This document shows, one piece after another, positions 53,430-61,738 of a stretch of 64,000 nt of DNA; the stretch's first letter is position 1; the number at the start of each line of letters is the position of its first letter. The notes beneath the pieces are model-generated. The model saw only the letters and a program-made list of their open reading frames with translations. It ran no database searches and was not told where the DNA came from. A program made the translations under genes and the position numbers. This DNA comes from Chryseobacterium piperi. GTDB lineage: Bacteria > Bacteroidota > Bacteroidia > Flavobacteriales > Weeksellaceae. Location: contig NZ_CP023049.2 of assembly GCF_002285635.2 (NCBI RefSeq), positions 1,674,001-1,738,000 on the forward strand. The letters are read 5' to 3'.

Positions 53430-54150
53430 TTGTAAGGAGTAAGTTCTCGATACAAAATTATTCTCCGTTATACTCCGAATAATTTCACTCGAACTGACGA
53501 CACATATCCGTCACTTCGAGTGATTTTCGAAGAAAATTGTATCGAGAAGTGGTTGAATTATTGGATGAAATTCATTCTTCTCTGTTTACATTCCTTTACT
53601 TCGCTCCTGAACTACGTTCGCAGACTTACCGTCTGTGTTCTGAAATCAAAGATTAGGCATAGGCAATGACACCCCTATCCACAATATTTCTCATTAACTT
53701 CGTCGAACTTTCAGTTTCCGTAAGAATCTAAACTTAGTATTTTATAATAATTAAACACAAATATTTTAAATTCTACTGTTTTATTAGCAGTCAAAAATCA
53801 GCCAATTTATCGTTTATAAAGCTTGAGTTTTTACTATGCTTAGATTCCTCCACTTCATTACTGAAATCAAAGATTAGACGTAGTCAATGACACTCCTATC
53901 CATAATATTTGTCATTCCGTAGGAATCTAAACTTAGTATTTTATATGATTAAACACAAATATTTTAAATCCTACTGCTTTAATAGTCAAAAATCAGCCAA
54001 TTTATTGTTTATAAAGCTTGAGTTTTTACTATGCTTAGATTCCTCCACTTCGTTACTGAAATCGAAGATTAGACGAAGTCAATGACAAGTCATAATCACA
54101 AACTTTGTCATTGACTTCGTCGAACTTTTAGTTTCCGGCAGGAATCTAAA
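53430..54150. repeat. Repeat-filled intergenic region with a 199-bp tandem duplication
   Basis: No gene in ~970 nt. 53724-53891 and 53923-54086 are near-identical copies (period 199 nt), starting GAATCTAAACTTAGTATTTTA and ending GTAGTCAATGAC / GAAGTCAATGAC. Related outer fragments (ACTTCGTCGAACTTTCAGTT at about 53699 and its relative at 54115) and the CTGAACTACGTTCGCAGACT core (53611-53630) link it to the 37-kb repeats. No CRISPR-like regularity. Confidence 0.75.
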
Positions 54151-54269
54151 CCCTTATTTTTTTAGTAGAACGTTACTTTTCCATCTTCTTTAAAAATTTC
54201 TCTTCTATTAAAATCCTTATTTTCCTATCTATTAAAAAGAAAACTTAAAAATTCTGACTCATTTTTTTC

Positions 54270-54277
54270 TATATTTG
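54270..54277 (+). promoter_or_regulatory. -7 promoter element of the XRE gene
   Basis: TATATTTG, exact consensus. It contains the TTG at 54275 that would otherwise open the reading frame, so the real start must be the ATG at 54302. Confidence 0.55.
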
Positions 54278-54301
54278 TACAAAACACGGATAAATATCAT
54301 T

Positions 54302-54670
54302 ATGGAAAAGCTAAGAAATCTAAGAAAGCAAAGAGGATACTCTCAAGAGAAACTAGCAGGTATTATCGCTACAGATCCTTCTAATTATTCTCGTAAGGAA
54401 AGAGGAGAAATCAGAATATACGATGATGAATGGGAAAAGCTGGCAGCGGCTTTGGATGTTCCTGTGGAGGAGATTAAGGAAGAAAAACCAACAGGTGTCG
54501 TACATAATGACAATTCAACTTTTAGCGATCATGCTAATTCCGGAAACTTCTATAACCAGCAATTCAATATTCCAGATTCTGTCATAGAAAACTTACAGGA
54601 TTACATTAAGGTTTTGAAAGAACAGATTGAGGCTTTGAAGAAGGAGAATAAGACGCTGAGATCAAAATAA
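54302..54670 (+). CDS. XRE-family HTH regulator with coiled-coil tail
   Basis: 122 residues. A Cro/CI helix-turn-helix (LRNLRKQRGYSQEKLAGIIATDPSNYSRKERGEIRI, about 4-38) is followed by a linker with NDNSTFSDHANSGNFYNQQ and a C-terminal coiled coil (IKVLKEQIEALKKENKTLRSK). This plan is common in flavobacteria and in regulators near accessory genes. The next gene lies 103 nt downstream in the same direction and could be its target. Confidence 0.85.
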   Translation: MEKLRNLRKQRGYSQEKLAGIIATDPSNYSRKERGEIRIYDDEWEKLAAALDVPVEEIKEEKPTGVVHNDNSTFSDHANSGNFYNQQFNIPDSVIENLQDYIKVLKEQIEALKKENKTLRSK

Positions 54671-54716
54671 ATATATTTATTTATAAGTATTTATAATTTT
54701 AAAAAATTTATAGTTC

Positions 54717-54739
54717 AGATTAGTGCAATGCACCAATCT
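54717..54739 (+). promoter_or_regulatory. Inverted repeat upstream of the unknown gene at 54774
   Basis: AGATT-A-GTGC / GCAC-C-AATCT around a 3-nt centre, 35 nt before the start codon. It could be a small hairpin or an operator for the XRE protein encoded upstream. Confidence 0.35.
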
Positions 54740-54773
54740 AAATATTAGGCGACAGCTTTAGACAAATGTTCGT

Positions 54774-55667
54774 ATGAAAAGTATATTTGAATTTCTAATT
54801 TTTTATCAAAACGAAGATATTAAAGAAGCTGAAAAAAAATTAAAAAATACAACGAATAATTTAATTTTTCTTCATCAAAAATTTGCTGATTTAAAAATCC
54901 CATTAGCAGACAATTATATTTTTTCAGAACAATTAATTATTAAGTTTCATTTACACAATTGCAGCATTCTTTCGCTAAGTGATGGAATTTATTTACACAA
55001 TTCTAAACTTGGGATTACAAACAAAAGTAAATTTCTTGATATTTCTTCAATTATGACAATTATTAGAGCTCAGTATGAAACTTTATTAATGTTTCAACAT
55101 CTTTTCATTAATACAGATAATGAAGATGAAAAAATGTTAAGGTTTTATGCGTGGATGATGTCTTCAATGATTGATCGTGAAAAAACAATGACAAGTGAAA
55201 ATGAATTAATTATAGAGAAAGTAATGGAAAATAGATTAGCTATTGAAAACACTAAAAACGCAATACAAAAACTAGAGTCATTTAAGAATCTTTCTGAGAA
55301 GCATCAAAAAACACTAATAGAAAAAGGGTCTGGAAAATTATTTAAGCACTGGGAAACTATAAAAACCGAATCTTTTGGAAACCATGGCATTTTGTCTAAT
55401 ATCTATTATTTATTAAGTGTATATTCACACTCGGAAGGAATTTCATCATTACAACTAAAAGAAACTAAACATTTATATGAGGACTCTAATAATCAAAAAA
55501 ATCTTTTCCTTTATATAATTCAGTCTTTAGCAATGACAGCAGTTATGATAAAAAATATTTGTAAAATATTTAAAGAAGTGCAAATAGAATACGAAAAACT
55601 ACCTCAAGAATTTAAATCAGAAATTGACACCCTTTATAATATGGCAATTAGAAAGCCGATCATCTAG
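54774..55667 (+). CDS. Unknown helical protein, accessory
   Basis: 297 residues, strongly helical, Lys/Asn/Ile-rich and encoded by DNA more AT-rich than its neighbours, a sign of transfer. No signal peptide. Conserved-looking pieces such as IMTIIRAQYETLLMFQHLF and a late YSHSEGISSLQ (His-Ser) recall DUF5677/HEPN-like proteins, but this is uncertain. It follows an XRE regulator gene, which is a usual arrangement in defence or toxin modules; there is no direct evidence for that. Confidence 0.5.
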   Translation: MKSIFEFLIFYQNEDIKEAEKKLKNTTNNLIFLHQKFADLKIPLADNYIFSEQLIIKFHLHNCSILSLSDGIYLHNSKLGITNKSKFLDISSIMTIIRAQYETLLMFQHLFINTDNEDEKMLRFYAWMMSSMIDREKTMTSENELIIEKVMENRLAIENTKNAIQKLESFKNLSEKHQKTLIEKGSGKLFKHWETIKTESFGNHGILSNIYYLLSVYSHSEGISSLQLKETKHLYEDSNNQKNLFLYIIQSLAMTAVMIKNICKIFKEVQIEYEKLPQEFKSEIDTLYNMAIRKPII

Positions 55668-55718
55668 CATTGTATTTGCAAAATGCAGAATTAAAAATTG
55701 AAATGAATCTATTAAAAA

Positions 55719-55750
55719 TAAAAAGAGAAACCTCACAGTTTCTCTTTTTT
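55719..55750. terminator. Terminator between the unknown gene and gldG
   Basis: Stem AAAAGAGAAAC / GTTTCTCTTTT with a 6-nt loop and A/T runs on both sides, in a convergent gap. Confidence 0.8.
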
Positions 55751-55753
55751 ATA

Positions 55754-57421
55754 TCAATTAAATTTCCTTTTCCTTAACCAGAAGAATAATCCTCCCAGTA
55801 ATCCTATAATTACCAACGGAAGCAGTAAATTAAACCACTGCCAATTGCTTTTTTCTTCGGTGATTCTCTGTCTGTCCAATAACCTTTCCTCAATATTTCG
55901 GTTTCTCAATTCCATCAGGTTGCTGTCATCTAAAAGATAATCTAAAGCATTTCTTAAAAACTGTTCGTTTCCGAATTGTTCATTGGTTAGCAGGTCTACT
56001 CCTAATGGTAAAGGTTCTCCTTTAATTACTTTATTTCTTCCTACATCCCCATCTGCGATCACGATCATTTTATTTTCAGGACTTTGTCCTTTAAAACCGG
56101 GATAAGATTTTCTTTCGATTCTTGAAGCATATGCAGAAGTAAATTTACCTTCTAAGGCTACCGCAAAGATTTTCGGAGTACTTGGTTTTTCCATCTGTCC
56201 AAGACTGTCAACACTTGAAATCTCCTTCAGGTCAACATAGTTAGGAACTTGCTTCAGTAAAGTTCTTTCGCTTGATTCAAAAAGAACCTGGGTTTTAATA
56301 TTTTTTCTTCCTAAAGTATCAATCGATGTCGGAAATTCAAACTTCACCGGATTGATATTTTTAGTAATCGGATTATCTTTTTCAGCAATTCCCAATGGAA
56401 AATACGGCCACGGCAGACTGGTATATTGTGGATTACCACTCACCTCACCTGTTACGAGCCTTAGCAAGGCAAATTTCTTTACATCCTTTACCAAAGCAGG
56501 ATTAATCCGGATCCCGTAATTGAAGAAGAAATCCGTCATATTGATATCTACAGGGAAAGGCATTACTTTTTTAGATCTTGTCAAAGTATCCATTTCAGCA
56601 TTTACGGCATCGATCATCCATAAGGTTTTCCCGCCATTCATAATATACTGATCCAGGATTACCTTTTCTCCATCGGTAAATGCTTTTCTTGGTTTTGCAA
56701 TAACTAAAGCGCTCATTTGTTTCAGTAAAGGAACATCGGCTATGCTTAGCTCAGTTTGATTTTTAGGAATAATAGGTCCTGCATCATAACTTTCCAACGC
56801 CAGATGCATAAATCCCTGGAACTGTTCAGGACTCAATTCATCCTGATTCACCAGAATTCCTATTTTTTTTCTCTTATCGGTTGCAATATTTTTGATATTG
56901 GAAACAAGATTGTATTCTAAATTTTCAATAGACCTGGTCAGCTGCTCATCTGCACTGATATTAGCCTGCTGTACAACCAACGGAATAGAAGCGCCTCCTT
57001 TGTTGTACTTCAGTACTGCATACGGAAACAAAACAATCTGTGACACTTTACCATCTTTTACATCCGGAAGAACCGAAGGCTGCATTCCCATAGCCATCAA
57101 TGTGTCCTGAGACATTTTGGTTTTAATGGGATCAATAAATTTAAAATCTATTTTTGGATTGATTTTCCTGAACTCTTCCAGCATAAATTTTGTTTCACTC
57201 TGCAGCTGCTTGAAACTTGCCGGAAAATCGCCCTCCAGATAAACCTCAACGGTTAAAGGCTTTTTTACCGATTCCAGAACTTTAATGGTATTATCTGAAA
57301 GGGTATATCTTTTTTCTTTGGTTAAATCCAACCTGATTCCGGAAACTGCGAGGATAATCACCAACGGCAGAATTACAAACAGTAAAATTCCTAATGGAGA
57401 TTTAAAAGGGATCTTCTTCAT
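55754..57421 (-). CDS. gldG: Gliding motility ABC transporter component GldG
   Basis: 555 residues. An N-terminal membrane segment and ISGIRLDLTKEKRYTLSDNTIKVLESVKKPLTVEVYLEGDFPASFKQL are typical of GldG. The GIFT-like domain (ABC_transp_aux) covers the middle, and a C-terminal membrane helix (WFNLLLPLVIIGLLGGLFFWLRKRK) ends the protein. It acts with GldF and the ATPase GldA (not in the window) in a transporter needed for gliding in F. johnsoniae. It lies 4 nt after gldF. Confidence 0.93.
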   Translation of the reverse strand: MKKIPFKSPLGILLFVILPLVIILAVSGIRLDLTKEKRYTLSDNTIKVLESVKKPLTVEVYLEGDFPASFKQLQSETKFMLEEFRKINPKIDFKFIDPIKTKMSQDTLMAMGMQPSVLPDVKDGKVSQIVLFPYAVLKYNKGGASIPLVVQQANISADEQLTRSIENLEYNLVSNIKNIATDKRKKIGILVNQDELSPEQFQGFMHLALESYDAGPIIPKNQTELSIADVPLLKQMSALVIAKPRKAFTDGEKVILDQYIMNGGKTLWMIDAVNAEMDTLTRSKKVMPFPVDINMTDFFFNYGIRINPALVKDVKKFALLRLVTGEVSGNPQYTSLPWPYFPLGIAEKDNPITKNINPVKFEFPTSIDTLGRKNIKTQVLFESSERTLLKQVPNYVDLKEISSVDSLGQMEKPSTPKIFAVALEGKFTSAYASRIERKSYPGFKGQSPENKMIVIADGDVGRNKVIKGEPLPLGVDLLTNEQFGNEQFLRNALDYLLDDSNLMELRNRNIEERLLDRQRITEEKSNWQWFNLLLPLVIIGLLGGLFFWLRKRKFN

Positions 57422-57425
57422 AATT

Positions 57426-58154
57426 CTACTTCTTTTTATTGATAAAATGGTTGGACAATACTAACGAAACACTTATGATTAAAACAAAATAAGCTACATC
57501 TTTAAAGTCAATCAGTCCTCTTGTAAATCCAAGAAAGTGCTGATAAAAGCCAAGATTCTGTAAAATAAAATCGGCTCCGCCTAATAGTTTATAACTTGCC
57601 AGCTGCTCAATCCCGAAATACATGATGAAACACATAAAAACCCCAAGCAAATAAGCCATAATCTGATTCTGAGAAAGAGAAGACGCTAAAATTCCAACCC
57701 CGGAAAAAGCTGCAATAAGCATAATCAGCCCTATATAACTTCCCAATGTCATTCCCAAGTCAATATTCCCGGCAGGAACGCCCAGAACATACACTGTATA
57801 AAGATAAATCAGAGAAGGAATCAGGCACAGGATCCCGACCACCCAAACGGAAAGAAACTTTCCTAATACCAGATCAGAAACCTTTAAAGGTTGTGAAAAA
57901 AGCCAGTTTAAAGTTCCGGTCTGCTGTTCTTCTGCAAATGTTTTCATGGAAAGTGCAGGAATGATAAACATCAATAACCAGGGAACCAATACAAAATAGC
58001 TCTGTAAAGAAGCCATCCCGATCTCAAAGATATTGGAATCATTATCGAAAAAAAACAAAAAAAGAGTCGCTATCAGACTGAAGGCCTCGATGATGATCCA
58101 CGCACTCCAGTTCCCGAAGTAACTCCAAAGTTCTTTTTTAAAAATTGCAAGCAT
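57426..58154 (-). CDS. gldF: Gliding motility ABC transporter permease GldF
   Basis: 242 residues with six membrane helices. MLAIFKKELWSYFGNWSAWIIIEAF, FIIPALSMKTFAEEQQTGTLNWLFSQPLKVSDLVLGKFLSVW match the GldF/ABC-2 permease family. It probably forms the membrane channel of the GldAFG complex. First of the gldF-gldG pair. Confidence 0.93.
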   Translation of the reverse strand: MLAIFKKELWSYFGNWSAWIIIEAFSLIATLFLFFFDNDSNIFEIGMASLQSYFVLVPWLLMFIIPALSMKTFAEEQQTGTLNWLFSQPLKVSDLVLGKFLSVWVVGILCLIPSLIYLYTVYVLGVPAGNIDLGMTLGSYIGLIMLIAAFSGVGILASSLSQNQIMAYLLGVFMCFIMYFGIEQLASYKLLGGADFILQNLGFYQHFLGFTRGLIDFKDVAYFVLIISVSLVLSNHFINKKK

Positions 58155-58251
58155 GTTTTTTAGTTATGAATTATGAGTTTTTAGTTATGAGTTGAATGGT
58201 ATTGATCGTTTAATCGAAGTTGCTCTTGTCTCAACCTAACTTATCACTCTT

Positions 58252-58806
58252 CTATTTATTTCTTTTTTTGTTTTTATTGACGAGTTTTACCGTCATCATG
58301 ATTAAAAATACAAGAACGAAAAATCCGGTAATTAATTGCCACCAATATTCAATTACTGCAGATTTTAAAATAACCGTGAAGACTACCAGAAATAAAATAA
58401 ACGTGGCAATTTCATTCGCCTGTCTTAATTTAATATTAGCAGTTTCTAATCTATTTCCGTTAAGCGCTTTTAGTTGAAGTACTTTTTTCCAACACCAGTA
58501 ATGGTAAATGGCAAGGCAAACCAGGAAAGTCAGCTTCAAATGAAACCACGGGGTTTTCATTAATCCAGTATTCAGAAAGATCATGACCAATCCGCAAATC
58601 GTCATAATAACACCTGCAGGAACCGTAATAATATTCCACAGCCTTCTGGCCATAAAAGTATATTGCTCTCTTAAGATATTCTTTTTGTCTTCAGCAAATT
58701 CATCGGTATCTTTATAGTAAACAAATATTCTAACGAGATAAAAAATTCCCGCAAAATAACTGACCATAAAAATAATGTGCAGTGCTTTGATTATTGTGTA
58801 AAGCAT
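58252..58806 (-). CDS. hemJ: HemJ-like protoporphyrinogen oxidase (CopD/UPF0093 family)
   Basis: 184 residues, four or five membrane segments. MLYTIIKALHIIFMVSYFAGIFYLVRIFVYY with the conserved His10 and Arg, and the middle ARRLWNIITVPAGVIMTICGLVM fit HemJ, which oxidises protoporphyrinogen IX in the membrane for heme synthesis. A role as copper-resistance CopD is less likely. It is about 100 nt from gldF and next to an unrelated MORN-type lipoprotein. Confidence 0.82.
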   Translation of the reverse strand: MLYTIIKALHIIFMVSYFAGIFYLVRIFVYYKDTDEFAEDKKNILREQYTFMARRLWNIITVPAGVIMTICGLVMIFLNTGLMKTPWFHLKLTFLVCLAIYHYWCWKKVLQLKALNGNRLETANIKLRQANEIATFILFLVVFTVILKSAVIEYWWQLITGFFVLVFLIMMTVKLVNKNKKRNK

Positions 58807-58817
58807 GGTAAACTTAT

Positions 58818-59252
58818 CTATTTTTTATAGGAAATGCTGTCAATCTTTTTTCCATCATGGTATTTTTTCACATACAAAAGTCTTCCTTTTTCATCATAAT
58901 ATTTCCAGTCTCCCACATAATACCAATGGCGCTCATTTTCAGAAATATCTAATTGGGTCTGCCCTCGCTCCATGATCTTCCCATTGGGAAAATACCTTTT
59001 CGTTTTGGTGAGATTTTTTCTGATCCGTTCTTTCTGATACAACTTGTCTTCAAAAGTAGTTTTCCAGATTCCTTTTCTCTCCCCCATTTTATATTTCCCA
59101 ATAGCAACAAGAGTTCCTTCATTAGAGGAATATTCCTCTTTCCATTTACCATTTCTCTTATTGGTATTATTCTGATCTTTTACATATTGATTCATTTTAG
59201 TTTGACATGAAACTAAAAACACACAATACAAAATCAAAATGAACCTTTTCAT
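58818..59252 (-). CDS. MORN-repeat-like lipoprotein
   Basis: 144 residues with lipobox (LVSCQTK). The body is a set of short MORN/YwqK-like repeats: KRNGKWKEEYSSNEGTLVAIGKYKMGERKGIWKT, FPNGKIMERG, YYDEKGRLLYVKKYHDGKK. Such proteins are frequent in Bacteroidota and their function is mostly unknown, despite the 'antitoxin YwqK' label often given. It precedes hemJ by 11 nt on the same strand. Confidence 0.75.
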   Translation of the reverse strand: MKRFILILYCVFLVSCQTKMNQYVKDQNNTNKRNGKWKEEYSSNEGTLVAIGKYKMGERKGIWKTTFEDKLYQKERIRKNLTKTKRYFPNGKIMERGQTQLDISENERHWYYVGDWKYYDEKGRLLYVKKYHDGKKIDSISYKK

Positions 59253-59374
59253 ATAGTATAGTGGAATCTATTTTCATCTTTGAAACGATTTTGGGATCAT
59301 CAGCTATAAAAATAGCTGAACAATCCCAAATTCTTTCAATTCCTTATTTTCTTTAATATATGTAAGATATTCTT

Positions 59375-60571
59375 TTAAGAAATCACATTAAGCTCTTTCC
59401 CCACTTTTTCAAAAGCGGCAATAGCCTTATCCAATTGTTCTCTGGTATGAGCTGCAGAAAGCTGAACTCTGATTCTCGCTTTTCCTTTAGGAACTACCGG
59501 ATAGAAGAAACCAATTACATAAATTCCTTCATCCATCAGTTTTTCCGCCATCTTCTGAGCTAATGGTGCATCATAAAGCATTACCGGAACGATTGCGGCA
59601 TCACCATCAGGAATATCAAAGCCTTTAGCTTTCATCTCTGTTCTGAAGTATTCCGCATTTTCCATTACCTGATCACGAAGTGAAGTATCATCAGAGATCA
59701 TATCCAATACTTTCAAAGCTGCTCCTACAATTCCCGGAGCCAATGAGTTTGAAAATAAGTACGGACGTGAACGCTGTCTCAACATATCAATGATTTCCTT
59801 TTTACCGGAAGTAAATCCTCCCAATGCTCCTCCTAAAGCTTTTCCTAAAGTAGAAGTAATGATATCTACTCTACCCATAACGTCACTCGCTTCATGCGTT
59901 CCACGACCTGTTTTCCCAATGAAACCAGTAGCGTGAGAATCATCCACCATAACCAGAGCATCATATTTATCTGCTAAATCACATACTCCTTTCAGATCAG
60001 CAACAATACCATCCATAGAGAAAACCCCATCTGTAACAATGATTTTGAAACGGTGATTTTTTTCAGAAGCCGCTTTCAGCTGAGCCTCCAAATCTTCCAT
60101 ATTGTTATTTTTATAACGGTATCTTGCCGCTTTACAAAGACGAACACCGTCAATAATTGAAGCGTGATTCAATTCATCCGAAATAATAGCATCATCTTCT
60201 GTAAACAATGGCTCGAAAACTCCTCCGTTAGCATCAAAACATGCTGCATACAGAATCGTATCCTCCAATCCTAAAAATTGAGCGATCTTTGCTTCCAGTT
60301 CCTTATGAATATCCTGAGTTCCACAGATAAAACGAACGGATGACATTCCGTAGCCATGAGATTGAATCATATCCTGAGAAGCTTTCATCACTTCCGGATT
60401 GTTTGATAATCCCAAATAATTGTTCGCACAAAAGTTTAACAGCTTTTTGCCGTTGGCTTCAATTTCCGCACTTTGCTGAGAAGTAATAATTCTTTCTCTC
60501 TTATAAAGTCCGTCGTTTTCGATACTTTGAAGCTCGTTCTGTAAGTTTTGAAGATATTTTCCAGAGATCAT
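59375..60571 (-). CDS. kbl: Glycine C-acetyltransferase (2-amino-3-ketobutyrate CoA ligase)
   Basis: 398 residues, alpha-oxoamine synthase family. [45 protein letters not shown] and the PLP Lys in [14 protein letters not shown] are typical of Kbl; the CxNNYLGL start distinguishes it from BioF and HemA. It splits 2-amino-3-oxobutyrate to glycine and acetyl-CoA in threonine breakdown. tdh is not in the window. It diverges from the cupin gene across a region with a palindrome. Confidence 0.93.
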   Translation of the reverse strand: MISGKYLQNLQNELQSIENDGLYKRERIITSQQSAEIEANGKKLLNFCANNYLGLSNNPEVMKASQDMIQSHGYGMSSVRFICGTQDIHKELEAKIAQFLGLEDTILYAACFDANGGVFEPLFTEDDAIISDELNHASIIDGVRLCKAARYRYKNNNMEDLEAQLKAASEKNHRFKIIVTDGVFSMDGIVADLKGVCDLADKYDALVMVDDSHATGFIGKTGRGTHEASDVMGRVDIITSTLGKALGGALGGFTSGKKEIIDMLRQRSRPYLFSNSLAPGIVGAALKVLDMISDDTSLRDQVMENAEYFRTEMKAKGFDIPDGDAAIVPVMLYDAPLAQKMAEKLMDEGIYVIGFFYPVVPKGKARIRVQLSAAHTREQLDKAIAAFEKVGKELNVIS

Positions 60572-60679
60572 TTTAGTAAATTTTTAGATGCGCTAATTTA
60601 GTAAAAAGGCAGTAAAGTATAGTCTTTTATGACTATGAATCTAAAAGATTGAATTAAAAAACTCATTTTAACGATTAGT

Positions 60680-60694
60680 CTACTAATTTAGTAG
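60680..60694. promoter_or_regulatory. Palindrome in the kbl-cupin divergent region
   Basis: CTACTAA-T-TTAGTAG is a perfect 7-1-7 palindrome. The inner 11-mer CTAATTTAGTA also occurs at 60593-60603, nearer kbl. A rightward -7 element TATATTTG sits at 60705-60712, so the palindrome covers its upstream side. Likely operator; regulator unknown. Confidence 0.45.
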
Positions 60695-60729
60695 GATAAT
60701 AATTTATATTTGTCCTTTAAATTCTGAAA

Positions 60730-61599
60730 ATGAAACTATCATCAGTACCAAAAGTTAGAAAAATATCATCCAGAAATTTCCAGAATCAGTATATGAAGCT
60801 TCGCCTACCCGTTATATTAGAAGATTTTGTAGATCCTAACAGTCCTGCTTTCCAAAAATGGAATTACGATTATTTTAAAGAGATTGCAGGAAATCACAAA
60901 GTCAATATTTACGGCAGCGATCTGGAATCTCTAGACCGGGTAGCCAGCAAGCCCATCGCTCACACTCATTTTTCCGAATACCTGGATCTTATCAGCACCC
61001 AGCCTACAGAACAAAGACTTTTCCTTTTTAATTTATTAAGCATTAAACCGGAGCTCAAGAATGACCTCTATTACAATGATGTCACCAATGGAAAAATTTT
61101 AAAATGGCTTCCTTTTATGTTTTTTGGAGGTAAAGGATCAATTACCCGAAATCATATTGACATTGATATGTCACACGTATTCATCACCCAGTTTCAGGGC
61201 ATCAAAAAAATATGGCTATTTCCATGGGAACAATCCGACCTGATGTACAAATTACCCTACAACTTTCACAGCTTAGCTAATATCAAAGAACCGGATTATA
61301 ATGAGTATCCCGCGTTAAAATATGTAAAGGGTTATGAAGCTATTATCCATCCCGGAGAAACCCTTTATATCCCTTCCGGATGGTGGCATTACATCCAATA
61401 CGAAACAGAAGGATATTCCGTATCCATAAGGGCCCTACCCTCCAGTCTGCTTGAAAAATGGCGCGGTTTTAAAAATCTTGTGATGATCAGGCATTTCGAT
61501 AATGCCATGCGGAACCTGTTTAAAGAAAAATGGTTTCATTTTAAGGTCACGAAAGCACATAGAAAGGCTAAAAGGGGAATGGTAAGGATTAGTAAGTAA
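60730..61599 (+). CDS. Cupin_8/JmjC-type protein (putative Fe(II)/2-oxoglutarate oxygenase)
   Basis: 289 residues. VILEDFVDPNSPAFQKWNYDYF at the start, the metal motif HIDIDMSH (HxD) at about 142-149, then PGETLYIPSGWWHYIQ with the distal His and SVSIRALP fit the cupin_8 JmjC-like hydroxylases (similar to FIH and JMJD5). Such enzymes hydroxylate protein or small-molecule targets; the substrate is unknown. The C terminus is basic (KVTKAHRKAKRGMVRISK). Single gene followed by a hairpin at 61600-61632. Confidence 0.82.
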   Translation: MKLSSVPKVRKISSRNFQNQYMKLRLPVILEDFVDPNSPAFQKWNYDYFKEIAGNHKVNIYGSDLESLDRVASKPIAHTHFSEYLDLISTQPTEQRLFLFNLLSIKPELKNDLYYNDVTNGKILKWLPFMFFGGKGSITRNHIDIDMSHVFITQFQGIKKIWLFPWEQSDLMYKLPYNFHSLANIKEPDYNEYPALKYVKGYEAIIHPGETLYIPSGWWHYIQYETEGYSVSIRALPSSLLEKWRGFKNLVMIRHFDNAMRNLFKEKWFHFKVTKAHRKAKRGMVRISK

Positions 61600-61632
61600 T
61601 TCAAAAGCCTTCGTAATGAAGGCTTTTGAATT
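61600..61632 (+). terminator. Hairpin after the cupin gene
   Basis: A perfect 13-bp stem TTCAAAAGCCTTC / GAAGGCTTTTGAA with a 5-nt loop directly after the stop codon. The T-run is short, so termination may be partial. Confidence 0.65.
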
Positions 61633-61738
61633 GAGTTTCAATGTAACTCAAACTATATTTTGGAATTTAAAAATATTTTTAAGGATTGTATGGATTGTAT
61701 GAATACAATATATCTATATGATTATAAAATCAGAAAAT

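Noticed and set aside
53430..54150. CRISPR array
   Set aside because: Repeats are long (about 165-199 nt), only two or three copies, with no regular short repeat-spacer pattern and no cas genes nearby.
58818..59252. YwqK antitoxin
   Set aside because: The name is often given automatically to MORN-repeat proteins; there is no toxin gene next to it and the protein has a lipoprotein signal.
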